Positions 17,921 to 27,398 are shown, counted from the stretch's first letter. The stretch is 64,000 bases of DNA from Terriglobia bacterium (GCA_020072645.1 JAIQGK010000001.1:62001-126000), one strand, 5' to 3'. Program-made: numbers and translations. Notes: generated by a model not told the origin, from the sequence alone.

Positions 17921-18235
17921 AAAGCCAGGTGGATGCAGTCGCATCCACCTGACCTGCTTTGCTTCAGAAGCGTTTTGATTTATTCGCTTACACCAAACAG
18001 CTCCGCCATTTCCCGATATTTGAAACCTTCTCCGGGGAATGTATGGCTGTACCCAGTCGCCATTGATCACAAACTGTGGAATGGCGCGTTTGCCGGTGCG
18101 CTGGATTACTTCCTCGGCGGCTCCGGGCGTCTCTTCGATATTGATTTCGTCATAGGAAATGTTGTTCTGGGCGAGCCAGCGTTTGGCGACATGGCAATCG
18201 CGGCACCAGGGGGCTGTATAGACGGTTAGCTTCAT
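17873..18235 (-). CDS. Glutaredoxin-family protein with apparent 3' frameshift
   Basis: Residues 1-66 are a normal glutaredoxin: MKLTVYTAPWCRDCHVAKRW with active-site CRDC, IPQFVINGDWVQPYIP. After that the frame becomes unrelated (RRRFQISGNGG) and runs 54 residues into the end of the CLC gene. Removing one C from the CCCC run (plus-strand GGGG at 18034-18037) restores GEGFKYREMAELFGVSE and a stop at 17980-17982. The predicted terminator at 17926-17951 sits just after that restored stop, so the natural gene was probably 17980-18235. Either the strain carries a real indel or the sequence has a homopolymer error. The active site is unaffected. Confidence 0.75.
   Translation of the reverse strand: MKLTVYTAPWCRDCHVAKRWLAQNNISYDEINIEETPGAAEEVIQRTGKRAIPQFVINGDWVQPYIPRRRFQISGNGGAVWCKRINQNASEAKQVRWMRLHPPGFLIARQLLFRGPSPTQ
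17926..17951 (-). terminator. Rho-independent terminator after the glutaredoxin gene
   Basis: An 11-bp perfect stem, CAGGTGGATGC/GCATCCACCTG, with a 4-nt loop and a minus-strand tail ggcttttt. It is close behind the restored glutaredoxin stop at 17980 and just past the CLC stop on the other strand. Confidence 0.8.
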
Positions 18236-18343
18236 ACGCAGTTATGTATTAGATGAAACGCGGGGCGGTGAAGGTGCAGAATTGCCGCTTTACTCCAGCT
18301 CTGGTCCAGAACTTGCAAACCGCCATCGACCAAGCACTGTGAT

Positions 18344-18814
18344 TCAGTCAAGTTTCGTTGCTTCCAGCTTTTCTCTCAGCTTCTTCAGGCAGCGGACCAC
18401 GTCATCGCGGTTCTTGCCCGCGATCAGCCAGCGCGGCAGAGCCGACGAAAGGCGACGGCTGGAGCGGTTCGGCATCCTTTCTTCCCGCAAATCGGCGGCA
18501 ATAAACTGCTCCATAAACTCCAGATGCGGGCGGTTCAGGATCCACAAGACATTCTTGTGGCACGGCATCCTGAGCCAGAGCGGCCCCCGCGTGAAGAGGT
18601 GAAATCCCGCGGGCATCATCCATTGATGACCGCAATGCAGGCAGCTGCATCGGCCAAAGCGCACAACCATCCCCCTGGGCTGCCGGGGAAATAGGAACTC
18701 CAGCAGGGTGGCGCATTTCTTGCATTTTTCGCACACCACCAGAATGGGATGGGCCGGCGGCATGAATGCGCTCAGTCTTAAGTCCTCGCGCACCTGCATG
18801 CGTTTTTCGGCCAT
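18344..18814 (-). CDS. Zinc-ribbon-like hypothetical protein
   Basis: The 156-residue protein has paired cysteines, CEKCKKC and CSCLHCGHQW, about 30 residues apart and suited to one zinc ribbon. The remaining part is rich in aromatic and Arg residues (LWILNRPHLEFMEQFIAADL). I do not recognise a defined function. I chose the ATG at 18814 because the 46 extra residues upstream look non-coding and the divergent DinB gene starts at 18923. It may bind nucleic acid or be structural. Confidence 0.65.
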   Translation of the reverse strand: MAEKRMQVREDLRLSAFMPPAHPILVVCEKCKKCATLLEFLFPRQPRGMVVRFGRCSCLHCGHQWMMPAGFHLFTRGPLWLRMPCHKNVLWILNRPHLEFMEQFIAADLREERMPNRSSRRLSSALPRWLIAGKNRDDVVRCLKKLREKLEATKLD

Positions 18815-18922
18815 GATGCCGCCTATTCTACAAGACGAAAGCGGATGGGGCCTGCTGCCCATCATTTGCTGAGTCGTGTGGCCCGCGAAATATATCCAAT
18901 CACCGAATCTGGAGGAGGATCG

Positions 18923-19462
18923 ATGCAGGAAACAGTTCAGGAGTACACCCAACGATTATTAAGTTACAGCGAAGGCAAAGATCCCTTGCGTTCGCAGCAG
19001 GCCGCACCCATCAAACTGGCTGCCCTGCTGAAAGGGAAGACCGGCAAACAATTGACGCGTCGGCCTGCGCCGGACAAATGGTCGGTAGCTGAAATCGTGG
19101 CCCACCTGGCCGATGCGGAACTCGCCATCGCCTGGCGGCTCCGTCAAGTCCTGACAAACAATGCGGTTCCTATCCAGCCTTATGATCAGGACTTGTGGGC
19201 GAGGACGTTTAATTATGCTCGCCGTGATCCGCGGCAATCGCTCGTGAATTTTCGTACCTTGCGCGAAGCCAACATTGCTCTGCTCAAATCAGTTCCGCGA
19301 AAGCTCTGGGAAAATTACGGCGTCCACGCGGAGCGCGGCAATGAAACCGTCAATCACGTCGTCAAGATGGTGGCAGGGCACGATCTGAACCATCTGCGGC
19401 AGGTGGAAGCAATTTTGAAGAACGGCAAAGAGAAGAACGGCAATAACAAAAAGCGCGCCTAG
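18923..19462 (+). CDS. DinB-family (DinB/YfiT-like) protein
   Basis: The 179-residue protein has the DinB-like four-helix fold pattern with the metal-binding His positions: VAEIVAHLADAE, then a C-terminal GHDLNHLRQVEAIL. Family members are putative metal-dependent hydrolases or thiol-dependent transferases; the substrate is not predictable. ATG 18923 follows a strong ribosome site, ggaggagg; an in-frame start at 18845 is less likely. It is monocistronic and convergent with the FKBP-type gene, with a terminator between them. Confidence 0.82.
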   Translation: MQETVQEYTQRLLSYSEGKDPLRSQQAAPIKLAALLKGKTGKQLTRRPAPDKWSVAEIVAHLADAELAIAWRLRQVLTNNAVPIQPYDQDLWARTFNYARRDPRQSLVNFRTLREANIALLKSVPRKLWENYGVHAERGNETVNHVVKMVAGHDLNHLRQVEAILKNGKEKNGNNKKRA

Positions 19463-19485
19463 GAAACGCATGCTGCATTGCAAAA

Positions 19486-19512
19486 GGGGCCGTCTCTTGT
19501 GCTGACGGCCCC
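19486..19512 (-). terminator. Terminator between dinB-like and FKBP-type genes
   Basis: A 9-bp stem, GGGGCCGTC/GACGGCCCC, with a 9-nt loop; the minus-strand side continues tttt. It likely ends the FKBP-type transcript and perhaps the convergent dinB-like transcript. Confidence 0.7.
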
Positions 19513-19533
19513 CTCAATGAAGCGAATGAATCT

Positions 19534-20460
19534 TTATTTCTTCGGCGTAGGTGATGCAGCCGGGGTTGGTGACGAAGTTGCACCACCTGCTGGAGTCTTG
19601 TCCGGCGCGGCTCCTGGAGCAGGAACTTTGTCAGGCGGCGGGTTCTTTTCTTTGATCGATACCAATTCCACTTCAAAGATCAGTGTGGCGTTGGGACCAA
19701 TAGGTCCTCCCGGCGTGCCGCGAGGTCCGTAAGCCAGATCAGGGGGAATGAACAGCTGCCATTTTGAACCCACGGGCATCAGTTGCAGCGCTTCCGTCCA
19801 GCCCTTGATAACGCCGGTGACCGGAAATGTTGCCGGCTCTCCGCGTTTATAGGAGCTATCAAATTCTGTGCCGTTGATCAGCGTGCCTTTATAGTTGCAT
19901 ACCACGCTGTCCGTAGCAGTCGGCTTGGGGCCGCTGCCTTCCTTCAGAATCTTGTACTGCAAGCCGCTGGGAAGCGTTACAACGCCTTGCTTGGTCTTGT
20001 TGGCGGCCAAAAACGCATCGCCTTCCTTCTTGTTGGCCTCACCCTCTTGCGCGGCTTTGGCCTGCTGCTTTTCCTGCATTTCCTTCTGCAGTTGCATGAG
20101 CGCGGAGCGCGCTTCGTCTTCCGTCAGCAATGTTTTGCCGCCAGCCAATGCATCTTTCATGCCCTGGATCAGCGCGGCGCTATCCACGTCAATTGCCTGG
20201 CGATGCAGGCCCGTGCCCCAGTTCATGCCTATTGCGTAGCTGGCTTTCTGCTTGCTGGTAGTGAGCGCAGTAACGGCCTCTTCCTTGGTCGCTGTGCCGG
20301 TTTTCTTGGCGGTGGGTGGAGATTTCTTGGCTGCAGGCGCAGCCGGCTTCTTGGCCGGCTGAGTCTGGCTTGGGGCCGCGGATGTTTGCGCTACCGCGTT
20401 TCCCAGCAGTACCACCCCAGCGGCCAACATGGTTCTTACTACGATCAAAAGTTTTTTCAT
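19534..20460 (-). CDS. FKBP-type peptidyl-prolyl isomerase, Mip/FkpA-like, exported
   Basis: This 308-residue protein has a signal peptide (MKKLLIVVRTMLAAGVVLL, cleaved near AVAQ), a Pro/Ala/Lys-rich linker and an FKBP_N dimerisation domain (KASYAIGMNWGTGLHR). The C-terminal FKBP domain carries GSGPKPTATDSVVCNYKGT, GTEFDSS and GSKWQLFIPPDLAYGPRG. Such proteins assist folding in the periplasm. A Pro/Ala/Thr-rich tail ends the protein. The ATG at 20460 was chosen because it begins a typical signal peptide; the longer reading frame from 20652 is not. It is divergent from the Pro/Thr-rich gene at 20539. Confidence 0.9.
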   Translation of the reverse strand: MKKLLIVVRTMLAAGVVLLGNAVAQTSAAPSQTQPAKKPAAPAAKKSPPTAKKTGTATKEEAVTALTTSKQKASYAIGMNWGTGLHRQAIDVDSAALIQGMKDALAGGKTLLTEDEARSALMQLQKEMQEKQQAKAAQEGEANKKEGDAFLAANKTKQGVVTLPSGLQYKILKEGSGPKPTATDSVVCNYKGTLINGTEFDSSYKRGEPATFPVTGVIKGWTEALQLMPVGSKWQLFIPPDLAYGPRGTPGGPIGPNATLIFEVELVSIKEKNPPPDKVPAPGAAPDKTPAGGATSSPTPAASPTPKK

Positions 20461-20538
20461 GGTTCTATTGTCACATTGCTCTAAAAACAGCGCAAATCCC
20501 GGGCCAACCGGCCGAGACAGGCCGGCATCCTTGTCAGT

Positions 20539-20877
20539 GTGCGATTTCAAAAGGCAAAAACGCTCCATGTTCTTGCCGTAACCGCAGCGTGCTGCTTGCT
20601 GCTTCTGATTGTTGCAGGCTTGGTTGTTCCGTCTCGCAGCGCTTTCGCGCAAAGCTCCTCGCCCACGCCGACTCCGACCGTTTCTCCGACTCCGGACTTT
20701 GCGCCGACACCCAGCCCAACTCCCACCGCGACTCCCAAAGGTCCGACCAGAATCATTTCCAGCCCTACTCCGAGTCCAACTTCAACTCCGACCGCGACTC
20801 CAACGCCGACGCCATTGTCTCCTGGCCTGAATGTTACACCAACTCCCACACCCACGCCTTTATCTGCATCTCGCTAG
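20539..20877 (+). CDS. Small exported Pro/Thr-repeat protein
   Basis: This 112-residue ORF has an N-terminal hydrophobic signal ([15 protein letters not shown], cleavage plausible after AFAQ). A low-complexity region of PTP, SPTP and TPT repeats follows from residue 42 to the end. The DNA is a degenerate ctccgac/ccaac repeat, so the length probably varies between strains. Starts with GTG 20539, 78 nt from the divergent FKBP-type start. It has no recognisable domain; it could be a cell-surface spacer or a stub of a larger protein. Being a real gene is likely but not proven. Confidence 0.5.
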   Translation: MRFQKAKTLHVLAVTAACCLLLLIVAGLVVPSRSAFAQSSSPTPTPTVSPTPDFAPTPSPTPTATPKGPTRIISSPTPSPTSTPTATPTPTPLSPGLNVTPTPTPTPLSASR

Positions 20878-20961
20878 CTGCTTTCGTATAAACGCCTCAA
20901 AATCTCTATCCGGCTGAAAGGGTCAAGCCATTGCGCGACCCATTCTTAATAAAAAGCAAAA

Positions 20962-20983
20962 CCCGCCAGTTTTTGCCGGCGGG
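20962..20983 (-). terminator. Terminator of clpC
   Basis: A hairpin CCCGCC/GGCGGG with additional pairing, followed on the minus strand by gttttgctttttatt. It is about 25 nt past the clpC stop. Confidence 0.7.
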
Positions 20984-21007
20984 CCTTGGTTAAATGCTGA
21001 CTAGCGA

Positions 21008-23464
21008 TTAGTTGCTGTAGAGCAGCACTCCATCGCTTTTCTCTGCGCCATCGCCCACAGGACGATAGAACAGCTGGTCGCCTTCAAGGTAAACCTCAAT
21101 GAACGCGGGACGCGTCGTGATGGTCCCCTGAATCAGAGCTTCAGACAGCGGGTCTTCAATATACCGCTGCAACGCCCTGCGCAGCGGACGCGCGCCGTAG
21201 CTGCGGTCCACCAGCGTCTTATCCAGAATCCACCGCTTCGCTTCCTCGGTCACCGTGATCGTGATGTGGCGCTGCGCCAGGTTTCCATTGAGCTGCTGTA
21301 CCAGCAGTTCCAAAATCTGGATCAGGTCCGCATCGGTCAGCGCCTGGAACAGAATCACTTCATCCAGACGGTTCAGGAATTCAGGATTGAACGTCTTCTT
21401 CACTTCCTGCTTGACCAGTTCTTCAACCTTGTCGTGGACGGTTTCTTCCTTGTCGAGTGAGAAACCGAGGCCTTTGCGCTTCATCAGGTGCCGCGCGCCG
21501 ATGTTTGAGGTCATCACGATGATTACGTTCTTGAAATCTACCGTGTTGCCCAGTCCATCAGTGAGCTGTCCATCTTCGAGCACTTGCAACAGGATGTTAA
21601 ATACATCCGGATGCGCTTTCTCGATTTCATCCAGCAGGACGACTGAATAGGGTGACCGCTTCACGCGCTCGGTCAACTGGCCGCCTTCTTCATAACCCAC
21701 ATATCCCGGAGGCGAGCCGATCAGCTTGCTGACTGAATGCTTCTCCATGAACTCTGACATATCGAAGCGAATCAGTGATTTCTCGCTGCCAAAGAGGAAG
21801 TGCGCCAGAGTGCGCGCGACTTCCGTCTTGCCCACGCCGGTCGGTCCCAGGAACAGGAACGAGCCGATGGGCCGGTGCGGTGACTTCAACCCGGCGCGCG
21901 AGCGGCGGATCGAGCGGGCCAGGGCGCTGATGGCCTTGTCCTGCGAGATCACGCGCTTGTGCAGCTCTTCTTCAACGCGCAGCAGCTTCTGTGTCTCTTC
22001 TTCCTTGATGGAGGTCACGGGTACGCCGGTCCAGCGGCTCACCACTTCCTCAATGTCCTCGCGGGCCACAACACCGGTGGAAGACTCATCAAGGTGATAT
22101 TTCTCGCGCAGGGCGCGCAGGTTCTCGCGCTCCTTGCGCTCTTCATCGGAGTAGAACCGCGCCTTTTCGAACTCATGGTTCGCAATGGCGTTTTCCATCC
22201 GATGAACGATGAATTTGATCCGCTTCTGGACTTCCGTAATTTCTTCAGGAAGTGAAGTCTGGCGCAGTTTCACGCGCGCTCCGGCTTCATCCAGAAGGTC
22301 GATTGCCTTGTCCGGCAGGAAGCGGTCTGGAATGTAGCGATTTGAGTGATACACCGCGAACTGGATCGCTTCATCCGTATAGCTTACGGCGTGGAATTTT
22401 TCGTAGCGCTCTTTAATGCCGTAGATGATTTTAACCGCCTGCTCTTCACCCGGCGGCGGGACCTTTACGGCCTGGAAGCGCCGTTCCAACGACCGGTCTT
22501 TTTCAATCGACTTGCGGTATTCGCCCGGCGTGGTTGCGCCGATGCATTGAATTTCTCCGCGTGAAAGCGCGGGCTTCAGGATGTTTGCGGCGTCCAGCGA
22601 ACCTTCCGCCGACCCGGCGCCTACGAGCGTGTGCAACTCATCAATAAAGATGATACAGTTCTGGCTCTCCATCAGCTCTTTCATGATGGTCTTCAGGCGC
22701 TCTTCAAACTGTCCGCGGTATTTGGTCCCGGCAACGATCAATGAAAGATCAAGGCCGAGAATTCTCTTGTCCGCCAGGAATGACGGGACGTCTCCATCGG
22801 CGATGCGCTGGGCCAGACCTTCAACGATCGCGGTCTTGCCTACGCCCGGTTCGCCGATCAGCACCGGATTATTCTTGGTGCGGCGGCACAAAATCTGGAT
22901 GACGCGCTCAACTTCGCCTTCACGGCCAACGAGCGGATCAAGCTGGCTGTCCATGGCGGCCTGGGTCAGGTCGCGGGAGAACTCCGCCAGCAGGGAAGAT
23001 TCGCGGTTGGAGCCGCGCTGGGGCTGGGCTTTTTCCTGCGTGCTGCGCGCCAGCTCTTCGCGGATAGCGCTCAGGCGCAGTCCGCGCTCGTGCAGAATTT
23101 CGGCGGCAAAGCACTTTTCTTCACGCAGCAATCCCAAGAGCAGGTGCTCCGTGCCAATGTGCTTGTGGCTGAGGCGTTCCGCCTCTTCCGCCGCGTAGGC
23201 CAATACCCGTTTGCATTCATTGCTTAAAGGCAGGTCCACTGACGTGGAGACCTTTTCACGAATCGTGGTATGCCCTTCAATCTGCTTGCGGATGGACTCT
23301 ACCGACGCATGAGAGCGCAGAAAGCGGTTAGTCAACGCCTTGTCTTCGCGCAACAAGCCCAGCAGCAGGTGCTCCGTCTCTATATACGGAGAGCCGAACT
23401 GGCTGGCCTCGTATCTTGCAAAGAAGATTACGCGCCTGGCTTTCTCTGTGTACCGCTCGAACAT
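21008..23464 (-). CDS. clpC: ClpC-type AAA+ unfoldase
   Basis: This 818-residue Hsp100 protein has two Clp_N repeats ([31 protein letters not shown] and [10 protein letters not shown]) and a first AAA domain with [13 protein letters not shown]-like coiled segment ([18 protein letters not shown]) identifies the ClpC rather than ClpA or ClpB type. The second AAA domain has GPTGVGKTE, ending in the ClpB D2-small domain. It would feed substrates to ClpP. Start ATG 23464 has the ribosome site gagggg; upstream in-frame residues to 23539 are not conserved. No mcsA, mcsB or ctsR lies nearby. Confidence 0.95.
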   Translation of the reverse strand: MFERYTEKARRVIFFARYEASQFGSPYIETEHLLLGLLREDKALTNRFLRSHASVESIRKQIEGHTTIREKVSTSVDLPLSNECKRVLAYAAEEAERLSHKHIGTEHLLLGLLREEKCFAAEILHERGLRLSAIREELARSTQEKAQPQRGSNRESSLLAEFSRDLTQAAMDSQLDPLVGREGEVERVIQILCRRTKNNPVLIGEPGVGKTAIVEGLAQRIADGDVPSFLADKRILGLDLSLIVAGTKYRGQFEERLKTIMKELMESQNCIIFIDELHTLVGAGSAEGSLDAANILKPALSRGEIQCIGATTPGEYRKSIEKDRSLERRFQAVKVPPPGEEQAVKIIYGIKERYEKFHAVSYTDEAIQFAVYHSNRYIPDRFLPDKAIDLLDEAGARVKLRQTSLPEEITEVQKRIKFIVHRMENAIANHEFEKARFYSDEERKERENLRALREKYHLDESSTGVVAREDIEEVVSRWTGVPVTSIKEEETQKLLRVEEELHKRVISQDKAISALARSIRRSRAGLKSPHRPIGSFLFLGPTGVGKTEVARTLAHFLFGSEKSLIRFDMSEFMEKHSVSKLIGSPPGYVGYEEGGQLTERVKRSPYSVVLLDEIEKAHPDVFNILLQVLEDGQLTDGLGNTVDFKNVIIVMTSNIGARHLMKRKGLGFSLDKEETVHDKVEELVKQEVKKTFNPEFLNRLDEVILFQALTDADLIQILELLVQQLNGNLAQRHITITVTEEAKRWILDKTLVDRSYGARPLRRALQRYIEDPLSEALIQGTITTRPAFIEVYLEGDQLFYRPVGDGAEKSDGVLLYSN

Positions 23465-23670
23465 ATTCCCCTCACCCAGATGCTCCCAGTCACCTCTGCC
23501 GGAAACATCTCTCTGTCCTTCTGGCTGCGTACTGCGCACCCCACCAGAAAGAAGCCTTTCTGTCCTGCCAGCGACCCTCCGTCACGAGAGAGCGTCAAAA
23601 TGCTGCGCCGGACAAACCTACCATCTGCCAAATCGGCAGAAAAACCTTAAACTGTCCCTCACCCTCCTCG

Positions 23671-24393
23671 CTAATTCAGCGATGCGGGCGACACTTCCTC
23701 TGCCATGCCGTGATGCAACCGCAATACACGATCGCAGCGGCGCGCAAACTCAAGGTTGTGGGTGACGATAAGGGAAGTGAGCCGGTATTCTCGATGAAGT
23801 CTCTGCACCAAAGCGAATACCATCTCCGCGGTACGGTTATCCAGGTCACCTGTTGGCTCGTCCGCCATCAGGATTCCCGGGCCTGTCACCAGAGCCCTGG
23901 CCAGGGCCACCCGTTGTTGCTCACCGCCGGAAAGCTCTCCTGCACGATGATGACTGCGGCCCTCTAATCCAACTTCCCGCAACCATACGCCGGCTTTCTC
24001 CATGGCTTTACGGTATGCGGTCCCTTGCATCAAGAGCGGCATTGCAACATTCTCCTGCGCCGTGAATTCCGGCAACAGGTAGTGAAACTGCCAGACAAAA
24101 CCGATGGTCCGATTGCGAAAATCCGCTGCGGCATCATCTGTAAGTTTCGCTACGGGAATCTGGGCGCAGTATACGTCACCTGCGGAAGCACGATCAAGAG
24201 CACCAAGGATGTGCAACAAGCTGCTCTTACCGGCGCCGGACTCGCCCACGATAGCCAGCATTTCCCCCTTCCTCACCTGGAAGGACAAGTTTTCAAAGAG
24301 CACCAAATCTGTTTGACCAGACTTGTAAACCTTTTTAAGTCCACTCACGCGAACGATTTCGGGCTGCAGACCTGCTTGTTCTATTGGATGCAC
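23671..24393 (-). CDS. lolD: LolD-like ABC transporter ATPase
   Basis: This 240-residue ATPase has Walker [10 protein letters not shown], signature [15 protein letters not shown], Walker [13 protein letters not shown] and the H-loop His in VTHN. It matches the LolD/MacB-type family that drives lipoprotein release from the inner membrane to LolA. It is the last gene of a three-gene unit, lolC-like then a small ORF then lolD, and overlaps the small ORF by 13 nt. There is no peptidase domain, so it is not a GG-peptide exporter. The substrate, lipoproteins, is inferred from the partner permease. Confidence 0.88.
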   Translation of the reverse strand: MHPIEQAGLQPEIVRVSGLKKVYKSGQTDLVLFENLSFQVRKGEMLAIVGESGAGKSSLLHILGALDRASAGDVYCAQIPVAKLTDDAAADFRNRTIGFVWQFHYLLPEFTAQENVAMPLLMQGTAYRKAMEKAGVWLREVGLEGRSHHRAGELSGGEQQRVALARALVTGPGILMADEPTGDLDNRTAEMVFALVQRLHREYRLTSLIVTHNLEFARRCDRVLRLHHGMAEEVSPASLN

Positions 24394-24626
24394 CGGCCCG
24401 CCTCAATGGTGCAACCCTGCCTGTTTCCCAGCATTTTCACTGCCTTTTGCATCGCGTGAACTGCCTGTTCATTAGAACCCATGTGACTAAAGTTAATCTC
24501 TAAAATTTCTGGTTCGAAACTTCTTGAGATTTCATTAAACTTCTTAATTCTTCCTAACAGCAACTCCAAGCCTTTCAACATCTTCCACCCATTGCGACCA
24601 ACAAAGCAATGAGGTTTTTTACTCAT
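24381..24626 (-). CDS. Small ORF between lolC and lolD
   Basis: This 81-codon ORF (MSKKPHCFVGRNGWKMLKGL... to TIEAGRCIQ) fills the gap in the lol operon. Its ATG overlaps the lolC-like stop by 8 nt and its end overlaps the lolD start by 13 nt, a coupling pattern that supports translation. It is noticeably more AT-rich than its neighbours. No family is recognised and no membrane segment is seen. It may be a recently acquired or strain-specific coding insert, or a non-functional filler that keeps translation running to lolD. Confidence 0.5.
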   Translation of the reverse strand: MSKKPHCFVGRNGWKMLKGLELLLGRIKKFNEISRSFEPEILEINFSHMGSNEQAVHAMQKAVKMLGNRQGCTIEAGRCIQ

Positions 24627-25878
24627 AGCGTAATGCCTCCGCGGGCAAAACGCGCGCCGCTGACCAGGAGGGATATAGTGTGGCAACAAACGATATCAGC
24701 AGGGCTACCGCCGCAATCAATAGGCCATCAATCAGCCGAGGTGCAAAAGGTAGGTAGTCAATGGAATAAACTTCCGCAGACAAGGCCACAAAATGGTATT
24801 TCGCCCCGGCTATGGCCACGCCATAACCCACTATCAATCCCGCTACCGTACCGATCACTCCTATAAGCACTCCCTGGAACATGAAGATACCCCGGATTTG
24901 CCGTCGTTTGGCTCCCATGGAAATCAGCACAGCCACGTCCTTGGTTTTCTCCATGACCATCATGATCAGTGAAATCAGGATGTTCAGGGCCGCGACAAAA
25001 ATGATCAACCCGATGGTCAGGAATGTCACAACGCGCTCCAGCCGCAGCGCCCGGAACAGCGCCCGGTTTTCGTCCATCCAGCTCTTGGCCACAAAGCCGG
25101 GCCCGGCTGCTTTCTCCAGGGCATTGCCTACTTCCTCAGCTTTATACAGGTCGTCGATCTTGAACTCTATGACGGATATCACAGTGTCCGGCAGGCTAAA
25201 AAGCCGTTGTGCGTCAGAGAGGCGAATAAAGGCCCAGGCACTGTCATAGTTATAGAAACCGGAGCGAAAAATGCCGGTGACCTTGAATTGCTGGTATTTA
25301 GGCATCATGCCAACCGGCGATAGTTCACCTTGCGGGCTGATAATCATGATGGTTGAGCCCACAGTGGCCCCGATAGTCTCAGCTAAGTCCTTTCCCAGCA
25401 CTATCGGCGGAATCGCCCTGCCACTCTTGCAAGCCTCGTCTGTGTCCGCGCAAGGTTCCAGCGCGGCAGCGGAACCAAACTTTATGGTTTTCAGTAGCTC
25501 GCTCACCCGATTTTCATATTCCGGGATCACGCCTTTTACCAGCGCTCCGCTGGCCCGCGCCGCCCGTGACGCCATTACCTGCCCGTACATCGCCGGCGCG
25601 ACTCCCGTAACACGAGGTTCTTTTGCCAGGCGCGTCATCAAGGCTCGCCAGTCTTCAATGCCATCATTCTGTGCGCGAACCAGGTTGATGTGCGATTGTG
25701 AACCCAGCAACTGGTCTTGAAGATCTTTCTGGAATCCTGCGTTGATGGAAAGAGCGATTACCAGAGAAGCCACGCCCGCTGTGACGCCGATGACCGAAAT
25801 GACGGTGATAACTCCAATCACCGCCTGCCGGCGCTTGGCCCGGAGATATCGCGCGGCAACAAATAGCTCAAATCTCAT
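24619..25878 (-). CDS. lolC: LolC/LolE-family lipoprotein-releasing permease
   Basis: This 419-residue permease has the MacB_PCD/FtsX layout: one N-terminal membrane segment (VIGVITVISVIGVTAGVASLV), a large periplasmic domain (about residues 45-260) and three C-terminal membrane segments with the cytoplasmic coupling helix MEKTKDVAVLISMGAKRRQI. It begins MRFELFVAARYLRAKR, the LolC/E start. With LolD it would extract lipoproteins for transfer to LolA. A single permease gene suggests a homodimer (LolF-like), as in many non-enteric bacteria. Confidence 0.9.
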   Translation of the reverse strand: MRFELFVAARYLRAKRRQAVIGVITVISVIGVTAGVASLVIALSINAGFQKDLQDQLLGSQSHINLVRAQNDGIEDWRALMTRLAKEPRVTGVAPAMYGQVMASRAARASGALVKGVIPEYENRVSELLKTIKFGSAAALEPCADTDEACKSGRAIPPIVLGKDLAETIGATVGSTIMIISPQGELSPVGMMPKYQQFKVTGIFRSGFYNYDSAWAFIRLSDAQRLFSLPDTVISVIEFKIDDLYKAEEVGNALEKAAGPGFVAKSWMDENRALFRALRLERVVTFLTIGLIIFVAALNILISLIMMVMEKTKDVAVLISMGAKRRQIRGIFMFQGVLIGVIGTVAGLIVGYGVAIAGAKYHFVALSAEVYSIDYLPFAPRLIDGLLIAAVALLISFVATLYPSWSAARVLPAEALRYE

Positions 25879-25906
25879 CCCGCCCTCTCAGACCACGTTC
25901 GGCGGT

Positions 25907-26503
25907 TCATGCGGACACCCTTTGGAATGGCAAGGGGATCAGAGGCACGCGGGCTTTGTACTCGCGAAAGCGCTGCCCAAATCTTTTTTCCAATTCATTT
26001 TCCTCAATCCAGACCATCAATGGAAACGTTCCGAGCGCGCTGATTGCCAACAGAACAAAGCTGACTACAAGGCCGCTGCCAATCGCCCAGCCCGCAAGAT
26101 TCAGCAGGTGGGCGACATATATAGGATGGCGCATGCGGGCGTGCAATCCAGTGGTGACCAATTCCTGCGCGTGTTCCTGCGGACGCAACTCGGCTTCACC
26201 GCTGAGCTTATGCGCTCCAAAGCCGGAGCGTATGTCCCTGTATGTCCTGAGACCAAAGAACAAAAGAAGCGCCGCCGGTGCCCACGTCCACAGAGAAGAG
26301 TAGAGCCGTTCCGAATGCCACGGCCATGTAGCCCAGGCGAGCGCGGAGATGATCGCTGCCCAGATCGGCAGCAACAGCCAGTATGGTGAGCGGTGCATTC
26401 CGCGCCAGAAATCGGCAAACGGATGGATGGCAAACCAGAAAAGCGGAATACTGCTGTAGAGCACACTCACCAGCCATGGGATGTGCAGCAGCTTCGCCTC
26501 CAT
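25907..26503 (-). CDS. Isoprenylcysteine carboxyl methyltransferase (ICMT/PEMT)-like membrane protein
   Basis: The 198-residue protein has about five hydrophobic segments and the C-terminal SAM-binding signature of the ICMT/PEMT superfamily: GLHARMRHPIYVAHLLNLAGW (positions about 124-144) and EENELEKRFGQRFREYKARV. Such bacterial proteins are predicted membrane methyltransferases of unknown substrate. ATG 26503 is preferred; an upstream in-frame stretch reads a poly-Phe string antisense to the Lys run of the HAD gene and is not coding. It lies 28 nt upstream of the lolC-like start, same strand, so could be in the same transcript. Confidence 0.82.
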   Translation of the reverse strand: MEAKLLHIPWLVSVLYSSIPLFWFAIHPFADFWRGMHRSPYWLLLPIWAAIISALAWATWPWHSERLYSSLWTWAPAALLLFFGLRTYRDIRSGFGAHKLSGEAELRPQEHAQELVTTGLHARMRHPIYVAHLLNLAGWAIGSGLVVSFVLLAISALGTFPLMVWIEENELEKRFGQRFREYKARVPLIPLPFQRVSA

Positions 26504-26552
26504 GTTTTCGATTGTAGCAGTGATTAGAATGAATATTGCAGTATCCGGAGAG

Positions 26553-27359
26553 ATGCCGCTGCCTGCCCAGACAAAAAAGACAAAAAAGAAGAAGAAGAAT
26601 TTGGTCTCGCAACCACGCGTAAAGAATCGCCCAGTGCGCCAGCACGCGAAGCAGCTCATCCGCTGCGTGATCTTTGACCTGGACGATACGCTTTATGACT
26701 GCTTTGGCCAGCGCGTCCGCGTGGCCCACCGTTACGCCGCGCAAGCCATGGTGGCGGCCGGGCTCAAAGCAGATTCTGAAGCCGTTTATCGTGCCCGCAT
26801 GCGCGCTTTCCGCACGGACCCGATGCTGCGCCATATCGATGCCGAGGTTTCGCGCCACTTCGGCGCGGAGAATCCCGAAGAAATAAGCCGCGCGGCGCGC
26901 GAGGCCTACTTCAATTGCCCTGTCGGCAAGCTCACGCTCTTTCCCGGATCATTGCCGCTGCTGCGCTTTCTGGCGAAACGAGGCGTTAGAAATTTCGTCG
27001 TCAGCTTTGGCGAACCCAGGACCCAGCACGCCAAAGTGAAAGCTCTGGGGCTCGACTGCGAGCCTTCCGTCGAAAAAATTTATTTTGCCGACCGTAGCAA
27101 CCTACTCACCAAAGAAGCAGCCTTCCGCAAAATCCAGAAGAGGACACGACTGAAGCCGAGTGAGATTCTTGTTGTCGGCGACAGGCCGATGCGTGAAATC
27201 CGCGCAGGCAAAGAACTGGGAATGCACACGGTTCGCCTGCGTCACGGAGAGTTCAAGTCGCAGATGCCCGCAGGGCGGGAAGAAGAGCCGGATTACGTGA
27301 TCGAAAATATTTCTGAGGTCAGGAATCTGCCGTATCACTGGGGCGACACAAAGAAATAA
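26553..27359 (+). CDS. HAD-superfamily hydrolase
   Basis: This 268-residue HAD phosphatase-like protein has motif I IFDLDDTLYD (nucleophile and acid Asp), a motif II Ser/Thr in FVVSFGEP, and motif IV VGDRPMREIRAGKELGM. A helical cap lies between motifs I and II. The N-terminus carries a Lys-rich run (KKTKKKKK). ATG 26553 was chosen (gagag before it); ATG 26529 is possible. It is divergent from the ICMT-like gene. The substrate is unknown; phosphoglycolate- or sugar-phosphate-type activities are possible. Confidence 0.82.
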   Translation: MPLPAQTKKTKKKKKNLVSQPRVKNRPVRQHAKQLIRCVIFDLDDTLYDCFGQRVRVAHRYAAQAMVAAGLKADSEAVYRARMRAFRTDPMLRHIDAEVSRHFGAENPEEISRAAREAYFNCPVGKLTLFPGSLPLLRFLAKRGVRNFVVSFGEPRTQHAKVKALGLDCEPSVEKIYFADRSNLLTKEAAFRKIQKRTRLKPSEILVVGDRPMREIRAGKELGMHTVRLRHGEFKSQMPAGREEEPDYVIENISEVRNLPYHWGDTKK

Positions 27360-27371
27360 AGGTTCGAAAAA

Positions 27372-27398
27372 GCGGGGACCGCAGCTTGTTGTCCCCGC
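27372..27398 (+). terminator. Hairpin after the HAD hydrolase gene
   Basis: An 8-bp perfect stem, GCGGGGAC/GTCCCCGC, with an 11-nt loop, 12 nt after the stop. There is no T-run on the + strand, so it may be a weak or mRNA-protecting structure. Confidence 0.45.

Noticed and set aside
23671-24393. ABC ATPase as exporter of the double-glycine peptide
   Set aside because: It lacks a C39 peptidase and membrane domains and pairs with a LolC-type permease.
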